Shown here: one piece after another, positions 12,383 through 24,335 of the stretch
Layout of the letters: each line of letters opens with the position of its first letter
How positions within the stretch are numbered: the stretch's first letter is position 1
Assembly (NCBI GenBank): GCA_027604505.1
Contig: JADIIX010000094.1
Location: 24,703 to 88,702 of the forward strand
Direction: 5' to 3'
Source: Gonapodya sp. JEL0774
Lineage: Eukaryota; Monoblepharomycota; Monoblepharidomycetes; Monoblepharidales; Gonapodyaceae
DNA length: 64,000 bases
Program-made: the position numbers and the translations under genes
The notes under the pieces: generated by a model
What the model saw: the letters and a program-made list of their open reading frames with translations, nothing else
Database searches by the model: none
What the model was told of the DNA's origin: nothing

Positions 12383-15362
12383 ATGGAATCGTCACCAAGC
12401 GACGAAAGTTCAAACCGCAAAAAGGCAGTGAGTTGCCCTCGAAATGGAGCGAAAGGAGTAGATGCATAGCGCCAACCTGCCCTACTCACACATTTGATGT
12501 GGTGTGCAGACGAAAAGCTGCGATCCATGCAGGCGCAAGCGGATGAAAGTGAGTGATTGCAAGATACATATATTAGAGCTCCACTCCAACCTCGCCCCAA
12601 ATTTGAACCGGGACTTCCTTGTAGTGCATACAACGAGGGTTTGTCGTCGGATCTGTGTGCCAACGTTGTCATGAAATGGGACTGGAGTGTACTTACACTC
12701 ATGTTCAAGGGAAGAGGTTCGTGCCATCTCAGTATATCGATCTCAAGAAACTCCAAACTGACTCTTTCATCGGCAGAGGACCGAGAAAAGGAACAGTTTC
12801 ATCTGTGTACACCCGTCTCAACAAACTGGAGGGAATGCTTTCACTTGTCGCGGCGGCTGCGGTTGCTGGTGAGTGATACTCCGCGCCAGTGATATCGTGA
12901 GTGGACCCATATCCTTAAACACTTGCAATATCCATTTTTGAAGCTGGTGCGGATGTTACACATATTATTCCACCAGAAGACCCTACACCGGCGACCAGAA
13001 AGCGCACGGAGAAAGAGCCATCCAAGGGCCCTGTGCCCAGACATCCAGAACCTATCCCCAGTGCATCCGCCCCTTTTGATCACTCAAACACATCGCACTC
13101 TTCCTCTCCCGAATCGAACCTTCCCTCTTTGGATGGACACTCGTCTCCTGACTCAAATCACGATGGAGAGATGGACGTGGACGTGGATTACACGCACGCA
13201 GCGTTGGGAATGATTCCATCCGGAGAAGCGTTATACAACCAGTCTTTCTTTGATAAGCTCACCTCGGACAGCCCCGGTAACTGGCTCCATGATCCGCAGT
13301 TGTTTCTTGCTCCCAACTCATTACGAAATGACCCTGAGGATAGCAGGAATAATGGTAATGGGCAACAACTAATAGCTACGGAAAATGGATCAGATTTGAA
13401 ACGACTTCTGGATGCATTCTCAGCAGACTCTCAAGGGCACATGTCTATTTTCGGCGGACTCGATGTTCCAGGAACAAGTAATGTTTACGGCGCGCCTTGG
13501 AGCATAGATGATCTGCTAAACGCGGATATGGTCAATGCACTCTCACGATACTCGGAGCATATGTCGGCATTGTCTCCACCACCTGTATCACCACCGCCAA
13601 TTCTCAAAGCACCACCTGAGGTCGCAAACATTAGGACAGCTTTTCCCACCCACATTTTGCATCCCATGCTGCTCCTTTATTTTCAAAATGTTGCGGCTTG
13701 GATACCGTGCATCCACGCAGGCACTTTTTTGGTGGGTTAATATGTTCTAGCTATCCCAAATTCCTTAGAAATGACCCGTTCATTCGCTGTAGGCACAATC
13801 TCCTTCATACCATGTATCAAACCAGTTTCTCCTGAACACAATGTTTGCAATCACTGCCCCGTTTTACAACGCCACTCAGCAATTTCCAACGGAGTATTCG
13901 TTCGAATATTTCCATTCCAAGGCTTCGGCTATGGCGATGGAAGTTCTCGATGCGCCACCATCTATTGAATCCGTGTGGGGCCTTGCTCACTTTGCACTTG
14001 GCTTCATGGTGGGCACGAAGACGAGGGCTCAATCTGCCGACCACTTTCTTGGGGCAGCAATCGCTATGGCAAAAACACTCAGATTGGATGTGCAACCGAA
14101 CTCAAGCAGCTCTCAGTGGTTGAGATTTGAGGAGCGGATCAGGACTCATGAGGTTTTGTGGCAGTTGGACAGATTTTTTGCATCGCTGTTTCGACGGTAA
14201 GTGGATGGGAGCACAAATCCAGACACTCTCTGACCGACGTGAAAGTAGATCACTATTGATACCTTCCAATGTCGATAACTCCGCAATGTTATCCCCACAT
14301 CGATCTTGGTAAGCAAATTCGTGGTTCATCGTTTCCTCGGAACTTAGGTGGATTGCTCATGTCGCCACTGTAGGAATCCACATTACTTGGGCAGCAAACA
14401 GGACTTTGATAAGTCCATGCATGAAATTGCCTCGTTATCAGGCATTGTTAGTGAGATGCGGGGGAGGGTGTCCAGGCCAATTCGCGGTGCGGGGAATCAG
14501 CCCTCAGGCAACCCAGAGAGCGAAGTACTTACCGCATTGGGTGCGGTGAAGGAGATGATTCGACGTGATTTTGAAGAGTACCGGAGTGGTGAGTGTTCAT
14601 GCAGGGCTCCCAACAAATGAGCTCAAAGTTATCTGTTAGATCATCCGCAACTATTCCCATTGCTCCGACCTTTACCAGAAGGACATTTGATCATCCTCAA
14701 TAATGGGAAGATTGCGGTATCAGATCACAAAGCAGACAGACCGCGGGAAACAAACCTCTATTTCTATGACTACGCGGGACCTTCAATGTGTTCTCGTCTT
14801 GCTTTCCATTCATTATTCAGCCTAACCTTGCCGAGAAGCGAAACGAAAGCGAGGGAGCAAAACGCCATGGAGGCAATTCGATTGATGTTCGTATTGGAGG
14901 ACGCTTTCGAATTTGACTGTCATCTCACCCTGAATTGCATTCGCCAAATTGATTGATGCAGAAGCTTCTGCGTTGAAGCTTGCACTCGCCTAAATTACAC
15001 CTGGGTGGATTTTGGATTTCCACTAGCGGGTTACAGCGCGTATTCAGTGGCATGCGACCTTCTTGATATTCACTTTTCACACTGCGCAATACCCAACCTG
15101 GAAAGCAAGGTTCAAGTGGCTGTATCCGCCCTTGAAGGGTGCGTATGCAGAATTGTGCGGAAGCGTGAATTGGCACTTGCCTGACAACCTTATCTGTCTT
15201 CATAGTTTCGGCAAACGCTGGGGCTATTCTTTGAAGTTGGCCATTGCACTTTCGGAGACTTTGGCCGCCACCAAAAGTGGCTCTCTTCTCACCCTACAGG
15301 AAACCAACTTCGGCCGTGAACAGATCAGATCCATTCTGCGCCCAAATTCTACAGAAGCATAG
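12383..15362 (+). CDS. Zn2Cys6 transcription factor with fungal-specific TF domain
   Basis: A fungal zinc-cluster regulator. Supported exons: 12383..12427, 12510..12548, 12625..12868, 12944..13731, 13793..14196, 14249..14308, 14374..14588 and 14640..~14918, then a C-terminal exon ending 15138 and the last exon 15206..15362. The cluster is CDPCRRKRMKC (Cys19, 22, 29) plus CQRCHEMGLEC (Cys40, 43, 50), split by an intron right before Cys29. A Pro/Ser/Asp-rich linker follows, then the fungal-specific domain (LLNTMFAITAPFYNA, DHFLGAAIAMAKTLRLD, HEVLWQLDRFFASLF). The C-terminal part reads GYSAYSVACDLLDIHF, then FGKRWGYSLKLA. The junction between about 14918 and 15027 is unresolved because frames require an atypical donor. 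The intron before 12944 uses an AAG acceptor. The regulated pathway cannot be told from sequence. It is convergent with DONSON (184 bp between stops). Confidence 0.85.
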
Positions 15363-15545
15363 CATTTTGGTATTCATGCTGCTTTACATTCAATTTCGCC
15401 TAGTTGCATGCTCGCGACATCCTTCGCATCATATATGTACATACAATTGCCATATTGGTGGATCATGAGTGTACTCTTGCATAACTCCTAACCACGCCTC
15501 TTCAAATACAAAACGACGATGTCCACTGTCTTGTAGTGCCTCTGC

Positions 15546-18500
15546 TCACCAGATTGACCATCGAAACTCGCTCTCTTCGAACTTGATTGTCCTCACTTCC
15601 TTGTTTACAATTGTCACCCCTTCCAGAGTCCCAATCTTTCCTCTCGTTTCCACCAGCCCTTCACCGAGTGCTTCCTGTCCGACCACCTCGACCTCAAAAT
15701 CTGACACCTCCTTAGCCAAAACATCCATAACCCTCCGTAACATGTCAGGAGGTATCCACCCTCCTCCGCCACTGGTCTCCCCCAACGCCACACTCCAAAC
15801 GGATGCGCCATCCCTTGTAGCCCGCCGACCGAGATCCTCTGTGCGCACGCGGTGGAGCGAGGCGTTGAGGAATGGGTGCGCGCAGGAAATGCGGGGGGTG
15901 CCAGCCGCCGCGCGGCGGTCCAGGTTGGGATCGCGCCAGGTGAGGAGAAAGTCAAACAGGGAGTGGACGGCTTGGTGGCCTGAAATGAGTAGGGAGGGCG
16001 TGGCCGGAGTACGGTTATTCCTGTGATGGAAAGGTAACCGGAATTCGTTGATCCGTCAACGTAAGCCACTCCACATCCACTCACCTCGGCTTGCGCTTTC
16101 CCATCACTCCCACAATCACCCCTTTATCAATGTCCCCCTCCACACCCAGATTGACAATTTCCTCGTCCTCTTCCCCATCAATATCCCACTTTCCCTTCTG
16201 CAATCCGTCGTCATCTACTTTACTCCCGTCCAATGCGGGAACACACTGGGTGTCTTCTTCGAGTTCGTTGGCGTCGAGGGGTCCAAGGGGGTGAAACGGG
16301 ATACCTATCGACAGATGCCCGCGATTCGGTTCATCCCGCGCTAATTCACGACCGTCGATCATCGTGAAGAAAACCAGACTCACCTTCTCTCCTCATAGCT
16401 GCTCTTAAACCCCTCGAGCTCCTTCCGACAACCGCCTCCACTTCCAAACTCATCTCGGACTCTCCCTTCACTCTTTTCTCACCTTGCACCCACCCGCCCC
16501 GCACCACCACTCCAAACTCCCCATTGAGATAATAACATTCATCTGCCATACCGTGCCTCACACCGCCGACCGCAGACGACCACGCGTCCCTCCAGTCTCT
16601 CTCCATGGTGGTCCAATGTCGCAAAGCCGCAGATTCTTCGGGAGATAAGCCCGTGCTCGCCGGGCGCTCTGGATGTCGTGCGAGTGAGAAGGCACGTTGG
16701 AAGAGGGGAATCGAAGGGAATGGAAGCTGAGCTTGGTGGCGATAGTGGTGGAGAAGGGAGGGTATGGTTATAGAAGGAACTGCTGGTCCGTTGGGTTGGG
16801 CAGTATTGCTGGGGGTTGAGGACGCATCCAAACACGTCCCCGGCCCCACAGCCACTGCCCTCGTGTGTGACAAAATAGTCTCATACCCAGCCTTTGTCCC
16901 CCCAGACTGCGCAAATAAATGCGCAATGGGCCGAGATGACGATACAACCACCCGGGACACGAGGTGCGGGATCAGCGGCGCGGTGGGGGAGGATAAATAC
17001 AGAGGCGCAGGAGGGACCGCCGAGAGTAGGTGTTGGGGGAATGGGGAGGCACTAGGTGAAGGAAGGGACTACGGGGCGGATAAACTTGTGTGAGAGCAGT
17101 TGGGAAGATAATAAGAAGACAGTAAAGAGGGCAACTCACGGCAGGGTTGTGCCGACGGAGGACGTCCACTAGGCTGCCCTTTGCCGGCTTCGGCACTTCC
17201 ACCGTGCAAGCACTGTCCGGAAAATCTCTGGATGTTGCCTCTACCTCGACCTCTAGGTGCTCCATCCCCCACTCATCTGCTTCTTCAGTACCATCGGCAG
17301 CACTCTCTCCATCACTACCAGTCGCGTCATCATTACCACCCCCAGGCGAAGACCCTATAAATACAGGGCTACTCGGGGAGGCTGGCAAACCGGCCACCAA
17401 GGTTCTTCGCCGACCTACGGCGCGTGGTGTAGATACAATCGGAATGTGCGAGTGACGCGGTGGGTGGGAAGTTGTGCTTGTGGAGGTCGAGGAATCGGGT
17501 TGCGTAGAGAATGCCGTTCTGGATGCTGAAGGCACCGTCCCCACATCGGCGACCAATGCAGCCAATCTGCGTCCCAGAACATTCTCACTCTTTTGTTGGT
17601 CTTCGTTTGGACTCACAGATGTGCATTGCGTGGTAGCAACAGGTTCGGCTGTAGTAATTGACGATAACAGAGCGAACGGATCGCGGGAATGTGAAGGCGG
17701 ACGGATAGGCGGTGGCTGCTGCGGACTGTAGTAGAATGGATTAGTGGGACGGCGGAGCGGGCGGGAGGTAAAAGAAGTGGAAGTCCCTGAGCGGTCCGGA
17801 GTGAAGGGAAGAGATGCGAGGGAATTTGCTGAGTGTCGGGGGACGAAGACTGCGGAGGAGGATGGATTAGTGGAAGCCGCAATTTTAGCCATGTTCGTCC
17901 GGGAGCTGAGTGTGGCAAAGGACTTTACTGGGGGATTGGAGTCGGACGCTGTGTTAGGGGAGGAACTGGAATATGAGGCGTTGCTGGCACCGGTCGCGCG
18001 TCGTAGTGAGGCCAGAACGCCGTGAAACGAAGTAACGCCGGATTTGAGTGGATCTTCGGTGACGTCGGTGCTGGAAAATGGGCGTTGCGCACCTGCGAGG
18101 GTGCTTGGGAGAGTTGTGGAGGTAGGGGGTGGGTGAAATACGGTCGGGACATGGGTGGAGGAGGAGGGCTAATGAACGAGTCGAGGAGTTGGGATGTGTT
18201 ACATGGCTAATCTCGGCAATTCACTCCCTCGGTTCCGGGTTCTGTTTCAACTCTTCAATTGGGTCCACGGGTTCCCTTGTTCACCATCGTCAACACACCT
18301 GCTCTGGTTGGTGTAAGACATTCTCCTTCCCCGTCCTTTGTGATGACGATTTTGCGGTAAAGGACTGAAACGAGGACCGCTTGAGGGAACCAGTGTGTAC
18401 AAAGTGGTCAGAAGAGCGGGTCGAAGAAGATTTGTCGCCGCCACCGAGTTTAAACGAAGGGAATGGCGATTTTGACACCCGGGATCCAGATGGAGGGAGA

Positions 18501-18877
18501 AAAGTCGTTTCAGCTGCAAATGGGGAGAAGGGGTCTTCTAGAGGAGGTTCGGTCTGGGAGTGCGATCGCCGGAGTGCGGAAAATGCAGCGGCAGAGGTGG
18601 TGGTAGATATGGATGAAGAGGATGAGGGTCGGTGTGACCTGACGGTGTTGCTGGGTGCATAAAGCGCCAGTCCGGCATCTTGCGAGTGGCTGCCACGGTC
18701 ACCGGTTCTAGTGATTCCGCTCCGATCGTCCGAAACGTCATCAAGACTGGTCAAGTTTGCGGACGACATTGCGCGTCTCTTCCTCTGGAGCATTTTGAGC
18801 GACGCCAAGTCACGAGGTCGCTTCCTGGCACCCGAGGCGGGAACGAAGCTCGACACGGGATTCGGCTGACTCGACAT
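15546..18877 (-). CDS. DONSON: DONSON / Humpty-dumpty homologue, 995 aa, 5 exons
   Basis: DONSON proteins help deliver GINS to the MCM helicase during replication initiation in animals and protect stalled forks. Budding and fission yeasts lack it. Exons (minus): 18299..18877, 17140..18168, 16384..17068, 16085..16304, 15546..16020. All phases close. Recognition rests on the C-terminal half: MERDWRDAWSSAV, the Tyr-rich test-site region ECYYLNGEFGVVVRGG, VVGRSSRGLRAAMRREG, the signature TPSLLISGHQAVHSLFDFLL and, near the end, GGWIPPDMLRRVMDVLAKEV. The first ~480 residues are low-complexity Ser/Thr/Pro with basic patches, which makes the protein much longer than human DONSON (566 aa). An acidic insert (about 30 residues, GEEDEEIV) interrupts the core. 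The start at 18877 gives MSSQPNPVSS, but a shorter N terminus cannot be excluded. Confidence 0.85.
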
Positions 18878-19447
18878 GTAAGGAAGTCGATCTTTTTATC
18901 GCTGCAGCCGGTAGGTGGGAAACGTGAGGTCGTGGGCCGGTGGGAGAGTCTGGGAGATTAACGACACAACTTTAACCGTGCCATGAGCGGCAGGTTCTGG
19001 TTTCGGTACTCGGGTTTCTCCTCCCACCCCAGTTGTAGCTTTGAAGTAACTCGATATTTACATTGTAAAGTCTCTCAAATCGCTCTGTTGCCTAAACCTG
19101 GATTGGAAAGACAATTACAGTTGTGCAATGTAAAATACCCCCAAAATCTAGTCAGAACTTTGTGCCTCAGAGCTACATCAGCCCAGACGAACCCTGAACC
19201 AGGTCCCGACCTGGAGGTGGAAGGCCCAATGTAAACTCCTCCCCTTGCGAGGATAAAGACCGTGAATGACAGCGGGAATCTCAAACAATGAGACAAGTGG
19301 ATGGTGAAAAGAACAAAGGAATTTCGAGGCTAGAGTTTGGATCAAAAAGTTTTTGAGACATCAGAGAGTTCACTCTCCACCAAAAATGTAACGGAATTAA
19401 CACTCTCTGCTCTGTGCAAAAGTACACTCACAGATATGCAGAGGTGT
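18878..19447. other. Region between DONSON start and Fanzor stop; palindrome cluster, candidate omega RNA/element end
   Basis: This 570-bp stretch has no coding signal but holds several short perfect palindromes downstream of the Fanzor stop: 19364-19377 (GAGAGT/ACTCTC, 2-nt gap), 19279-19293 (TCTCA/TGAGA, 5-nt loop), 19199-19214 (CCAGGTC/GACCTGG, 2-nt gap) and 19057-19069 (TTTAC/GTAAA, 3-nt gap). In Fanzor and TnpB loci the guide (omega) RNA is made from the region overlapping or following the 3' end of the gene, next to the element end (established for studied members). Placing one here is inference. The promoter of DONSON must lie in the part nearest 18878. Confidence 0.4.
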
Positions 19448-22400
19448 TTAGCGGCGGAAGAGTCCAGGGCGAGTGATATCACTGGTTGCGTTGGCCTGAA
19501 AGAACAGGTAAAGGATGTTTCGGGCAGCATTCCTGTCTCTATTCCAAGTGATTCCACACTGAGCATTGCCGCAAGATCTGGAGAGAGGTCAAACAAACAA
19601 AGTCAATTGCTGATGATGGTATCATAATTGCACACTTTGATGCCAAGATCACAAGAATAAACTCACCTGACTCCCCAGTGTCTTTGCTTTGTGCCTTCTT
19701 CCTTGGGGAAAAAGGTCTGGCATCTGGAGCATATACGAGAGGTACAAAACTCATCAATGAGCACAACTGTAATGCCACACATGGCGAAGAAGCGCTTAAT
19801 CATTTTATTTGGTGATGATTTATGGCCTCTGCTAGCCTATTAACCAAAGCATTCAAGCTCCGTGAGAACAAGTTAGTCTTCTATATGCTAATCATTGTAA
19901 ACTCACATGGTTAAATTCAGCTGCACCCCAAGCAACAATGCATGTTGATGGGGCCCGTCCTCTAAGAAATTTTTGCACTAAAAGATGCAGTGCACGCTGT
20001 TGACCTGACTTTGATTTGAGTCGTAGACTGTAAAATGAGAGAGATCAGCAGGAGGAAGGAGAACATTGAATGCAGTGAGCATGGTGCTTATGCCAATGAA
20101 TGAATCGGGGTGGAAGTAGGGGGGGAAGGAGGTTAAGGAGGTTGGAGGTGGGGAAACTTACCAGCGCCAGCGAGGTGACTCATAGAATTTGAGGATATAT
20201 GTTAGCCATCGGAGACGGAACTCCAAGTCAAGAAGTAGGGCTGGATGGTCCACAGTCTTGTTTGTGTGCACCCTTGAGTTGAAGTTTCGGATCCGTGCAT
20301 TTGTACTCTGCCACTTTTCACGGTATTTCCTAGAGTGCAAAAGTAAAAAAAAAGTTGGGTAATGGGTATGGATCACAGAGATTTGTTGCCAGGATTTGCA
20401 TGGTAGGGAGAGATGATGGGGTGCAGTGGATCAAAAGGACAGGAAACATCCACAATAATGGTCGTAGTTTCATAAAAGAGCCACAGTTTTATGAGGAAGT
20501 TGGCTTCATTTTGGATGCAATTCTCAGGCAGCACTCACTTTTGCCAATCAAATCCAGCACGATGGTAATACTCTTTTGTACTGAATCCCCGGTCATAATC
20601 TGGATGATAATTGTTGAAATTACGTGGGTCGAGGGGTGGGCGAGGGATGCCAACCATGGGTACATCCACACACGCATGATATGTTGTGTGCACCCGACCT
20701 GGGTCACAAGAAGCGACAAGCTTGCCCCGCAGATCCCTATCAGCAACATCCTTCTCAAGCCACTTTTCCAAATCTAATGGCTCCCCACTACTTGTTGGCT
20801 TCCTCATAGATATCCGAGTTCCAATGCCGTCGGTTCGGAAACTAGGTGATGTAATAAGCAAAAGAGCAATATCATTTGTGATGTGATAGTGAGTGAATTA
20901 AGTGGGAACCATGCGAATCAAAGCAAATTGGAAGAAAATGCACCTACAACCAAATTTGTGGGTCTGTGCAACATTACTTTCAAATTTGGGAAAGTTGGTC
21001 ACCAGCCGCCAAAAGTCCACCGCCTCGGCAGGAGACAGATCCTCAAGTCGGGGAAGTGGAAAGTTGCGGATGGCATTGCTCAGAGGTGCTGGTAAGTTTT
21101 GATGGTTCAGCATTGTCTTGGAAAGAGCAAAGAGCTCAAAGAGTCCTGCAGTGGAGAAAAGGACCATATTCATCTGTGTGGATCCATGTGGCGCCATTGA
21201 AAAGTGGCGGAAAAGGCCCTTCACATCCTGCTGAGAGTCTAAACCACTTTGAATGTGGTAAAGGAGTGGGACCCATTGGTGCCATTGCACCCTCCGCATT
21301 GCAGGTTTCAAATCCCTATCATGACACATCTCCTTGATGTACCAGTAAACATCTTGCAGAATTTTGGTGACACTTTCACGTAGGGTATTGTGATTAAATG
21401 CTTGTCGCTGCTCAGCCTTGTCAAGGTATGCAAGCATGGTGTTTGAGAGTGAGAAAGCATTCCCTGATAGTGAAATAAAACGAAGGACGTGTGAATTGTT
21501 TGTCAAATATCCATTGAGCACCCTTGAGAAACACCACTCACCCTTGTATAGCAATCCATAGATGTGCCCTGCAACACCCTGTGCTGTTCTCTTGCTGAAA
21601 GTAACTTTCTGTCTCCCATTCCCCCCATTCAAAGGCTGAAGCCCATTCCATATTCGCCGTTTCAGATCCTGTTTAATCCTATTAGGAATGTTCTCAGAGA
21701 TCATTATCCGAAAGTTCACATCCATTTCATTTGCAACGGCAGCAAGGATTGCAGTCAAGCCTGTTTTTGTATGGATAATCAGGACAGTAAAAATGAAAAA
21801 TGAAACCAATCAGATTAGATTTCATCATTGCATGGATAAACTTGGCAGGGAAAACTTACCTTCTGACCTTGCAAAAGGCTCAGCAGGGCGATATGGGTAG
21901 TAATGAAGCCGGGCATACAGGGATAATTGTGGGTTGTTGTTCACTGACTTTGGTGCCATGTGGTTCTCAGGCCTCCAGCTGACTGCCTGCAAGCACTGAC
22001 CCAGGAGGGTGACACCAAGCTGTGCAAATGTCATTTCAAGGCATTAAAAATGAGTGCATGATCATAAAAGTACCTCTTGTACTTCTCAATGAGGTTTCAA
22101 AACTCACAGGGACACTAAAAGTTGGTAAATCTCTCGCTGCATATGGGTAAGCAGGGCGGCCACGTCCCATCTTGAACTGAAATCGGACCCAATCCTGAAG
22201 TGGATTGAACCTCGCAGGATGAGCTGGTGCATTAACCAGTGGGCAGATAGGCACAGGGGGAGGTCTTTTGGGGAGCTGTGGCTCATCTGCAGCCACAAGT
22301 GCAGGTGCAGGTAGAACCTGTGCTGCAAGCCATGCCATGTACCATTGCTCATTCTGGGTGACAAACATATCCCATTCAGTGTCCTGGAGATCACTAGCTC

Positions 22401-23907
22401 TCTTGTATTCTTCACCAAGCTTGAAAGTGATGTAGTTGTTGTGAAGAAGGAAACTTTCACACCGAAGCCTGGTAACCTGATCAAAAAGACCAAGAGGAGA
22501 AATGGAGAAAGTGAGCAAGAGAGAGACAGAGCTTATAAATGTTTTTGAACTTACATTTGCCGAGACATAAGTGGCATCCCTTTCGATGTAATGATATGCA
22601 TCCTTGAAGAACTTGCGGAAACCACAGGGAATTGTGAAGGCTGAACCCTGTGTGCCATCGGGGTACTGAACATTCGCCCTCATGTACATGTTTCGGCCAA
22701 ACTCGTTGTCATCATTTAAACCTTTCCAGAGGTGTCACCACCAAACCAAAATTGAGTGAGACTCAACCTTTTTCGAGCTCAATAATTGGCTATTCCGTTG
22801 AAAACTCACCAGCTTGAGCAGCTGCAGCTGCTTCCTGAGGTATTTGTCCCTGCGGAGCGGGTGGGGGGGGGGCAATCTGCTGGGGTGGAGCCTGTCGTGG
22901 TGCCCCATGGCGTCTTCCTCTGCCTCCACGAGGTGGCATGTCCATTGGAGGTGGGTCAAAGAGGGATGGGGTACAAGCTGGGGGAAACAGAGAAGGTGTA
23001 TGTGCAGGTAGTGGTGGATCTGAGGGCTGCGATGGTGTGATCGGCAGGTCAGAGTAAAAGAGAGAATCTAAAAAAGCAGTAATGCAAGGCATTGTAAGCA
23101 TTTACATATCACATTCTGTGTGGTACATAGATTCAAAGTGGTACAAATACCATCTAGCTCCAGAAATGGGTTGATGCATTCACTGCTTTCCCTGCGATTT
23201 TTGTCTTCCAGGTAGTCTGTCCAGAACTGAGTTCTCCTTTTGCGCACCTAGATAGTAGCAACATAAGATGACTCTTTTTGAACCAGTGCAAAGTGTGATA
23301 TGCAAACACTAACCTTTCTCCGAGAAGATGATGCGGTGCGAGTAAAATTGCACAGAGGACCTTTGACATCTGCAACATGCCCCCACCAACCACATACAAT
23401 ACACATAGGTGGTATTGGTGAGGTGGGTAGCTGCTGGCAGTACTTTTGCTTCTTGATGCATCGCTTCCTCATCTTTTGTCTGGTTCCCCGCTTTGCAGGT
23501 GGACCATCGGCAGATACAATAGGGAAGGAATACTCCATACCGAAGCTTTCAAAGTAGGCCCACAGCTCCTCCTTGCTCATTTTGTCCCTTTCAGCTTCTG
23601 AGACTTGTCTTGCTCTTTGCCTCAGTCGCTGTTGTTGTCGCCGCGCTGTGTTCGGTGACGGGGAAACTCTCTTTGTCCTGGCATTTCGCGCTGCCTTTTG
23701 AGCAGCTTTCACCCCCAGAACCTGATTGTGACTTGGGGGAGTTGATGCACTGCATACTGCACGTGGGGGTGGTTCACCCATTGTGAAAGATGACATCACA
23801 CAATGAGAAGTCACACTGGGAGGGACACGCTGCCCGAGCGTGGGAGGAGGCTGGCGCAAGTGTTGGCAATGGCCAGCCACCGCAAGCGTTGAAGATGGAT
23901 CAAGCAA
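19448..23907 (-). CDS. Fz: Fanzor nuclease (TnpB-related, RuvC, zinc ribbon), 1117 aa, 12 exons
   Basis: Member of the eukaryotic TnpB-like family. Studied relatives are omega-RNA-guided DNA endonucleases found in fungi, algae, protists and large viruses, usually inside mobile elements. Exons (minus): 23314..23907, 23151..23247, 23067..22810, 22721..22555, 22476..22108, 22019..21860, 21760..20944, 20841..20539, 20329..20162, 20027..19907, 19836..19667, 19577..19448. All phases close with no internal stop. Core motifs: FRTDGIGTRISM (~822-833), RuvC-I LVASCDPGR with Asp867, EYYHRAGFDWQKKYREKW, CIVAWGAAEF, ASRGHKSSPNK, RuvC-II VVLIDEFCTS with Glu1047, zinc ribbon CSRC (1054-1057) with CGNAQC (1077-1082), and RuvC-III WNRDRNAARN with Asp1089. 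The D/E/D triad is complete. The ~800 residues before RuvC include a CIVCGWWGH motif (~170), basic stretches and a Pro/Gly/Arg-rich linker (PPRGGRGRRHG). ATG 23907 is the first in frame; 23796 is an alternative. One intron uses AAG. Confidence 0.93.
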
Positions 23908-24335
23908 GCGTCAGTCAATGGGCACCTCAATGAGCTTGAGTCAGGAGCTCCTGCAGCCCCACCGCCATGTGATAATTGTTTAATATACAACGAGCTCGAG
24001 AACCCCAAAAACATGTGATACTGACTATATGCCCAAAGTTTTGTTTGGTCGCTTTCAAGCATCTCTGTTTTTGAGGGTGGTGTTACATAGTATCACCACA
24101 CATACATTGATGCAGATTTTATGCCGAACTCTTTCGAACTCTAACACTGATTCTTCTGATATTTTTTGATTGTTTCACTTCACTGGCTGTACATTGAAAT
24201 CGCCTTGGAAAAGACCCAGAAAGTGGAGCTCATCATGGGAGCAAGTCGCCAGGCTGATAACTCATTCATTGACCCTTAGATCCTCCACACAGATTGCTAC
24301 ATTGACAACCACGACTATGGCAACACGCGGGACTG
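23908..24335. other. Fanzor 5' flank
   Basis: This 428-bp stretch presumably carries the Fanzor promoter at its left side. It is A/T-richer than its neighbours and shows no coding region or terminal repeat that I could match to the other side of the Fanzor gene. Confidence 0.35.

Noticed and set aside
13750-13785. A possible extra mini-exon in the TF gene encoding YPKFLRNDPFIR
   Set aside because: It would need a 19-nt intron and leads into a frame that stops; the simple 61-nt intron 13732-13792 closes in phase.
18960-24300. Terminal inverted repeats bounding the Fanzor
   Set aside because: Compared the two flanks by eye on both strands and found no matching ends; only local palindromes on the 3' side.
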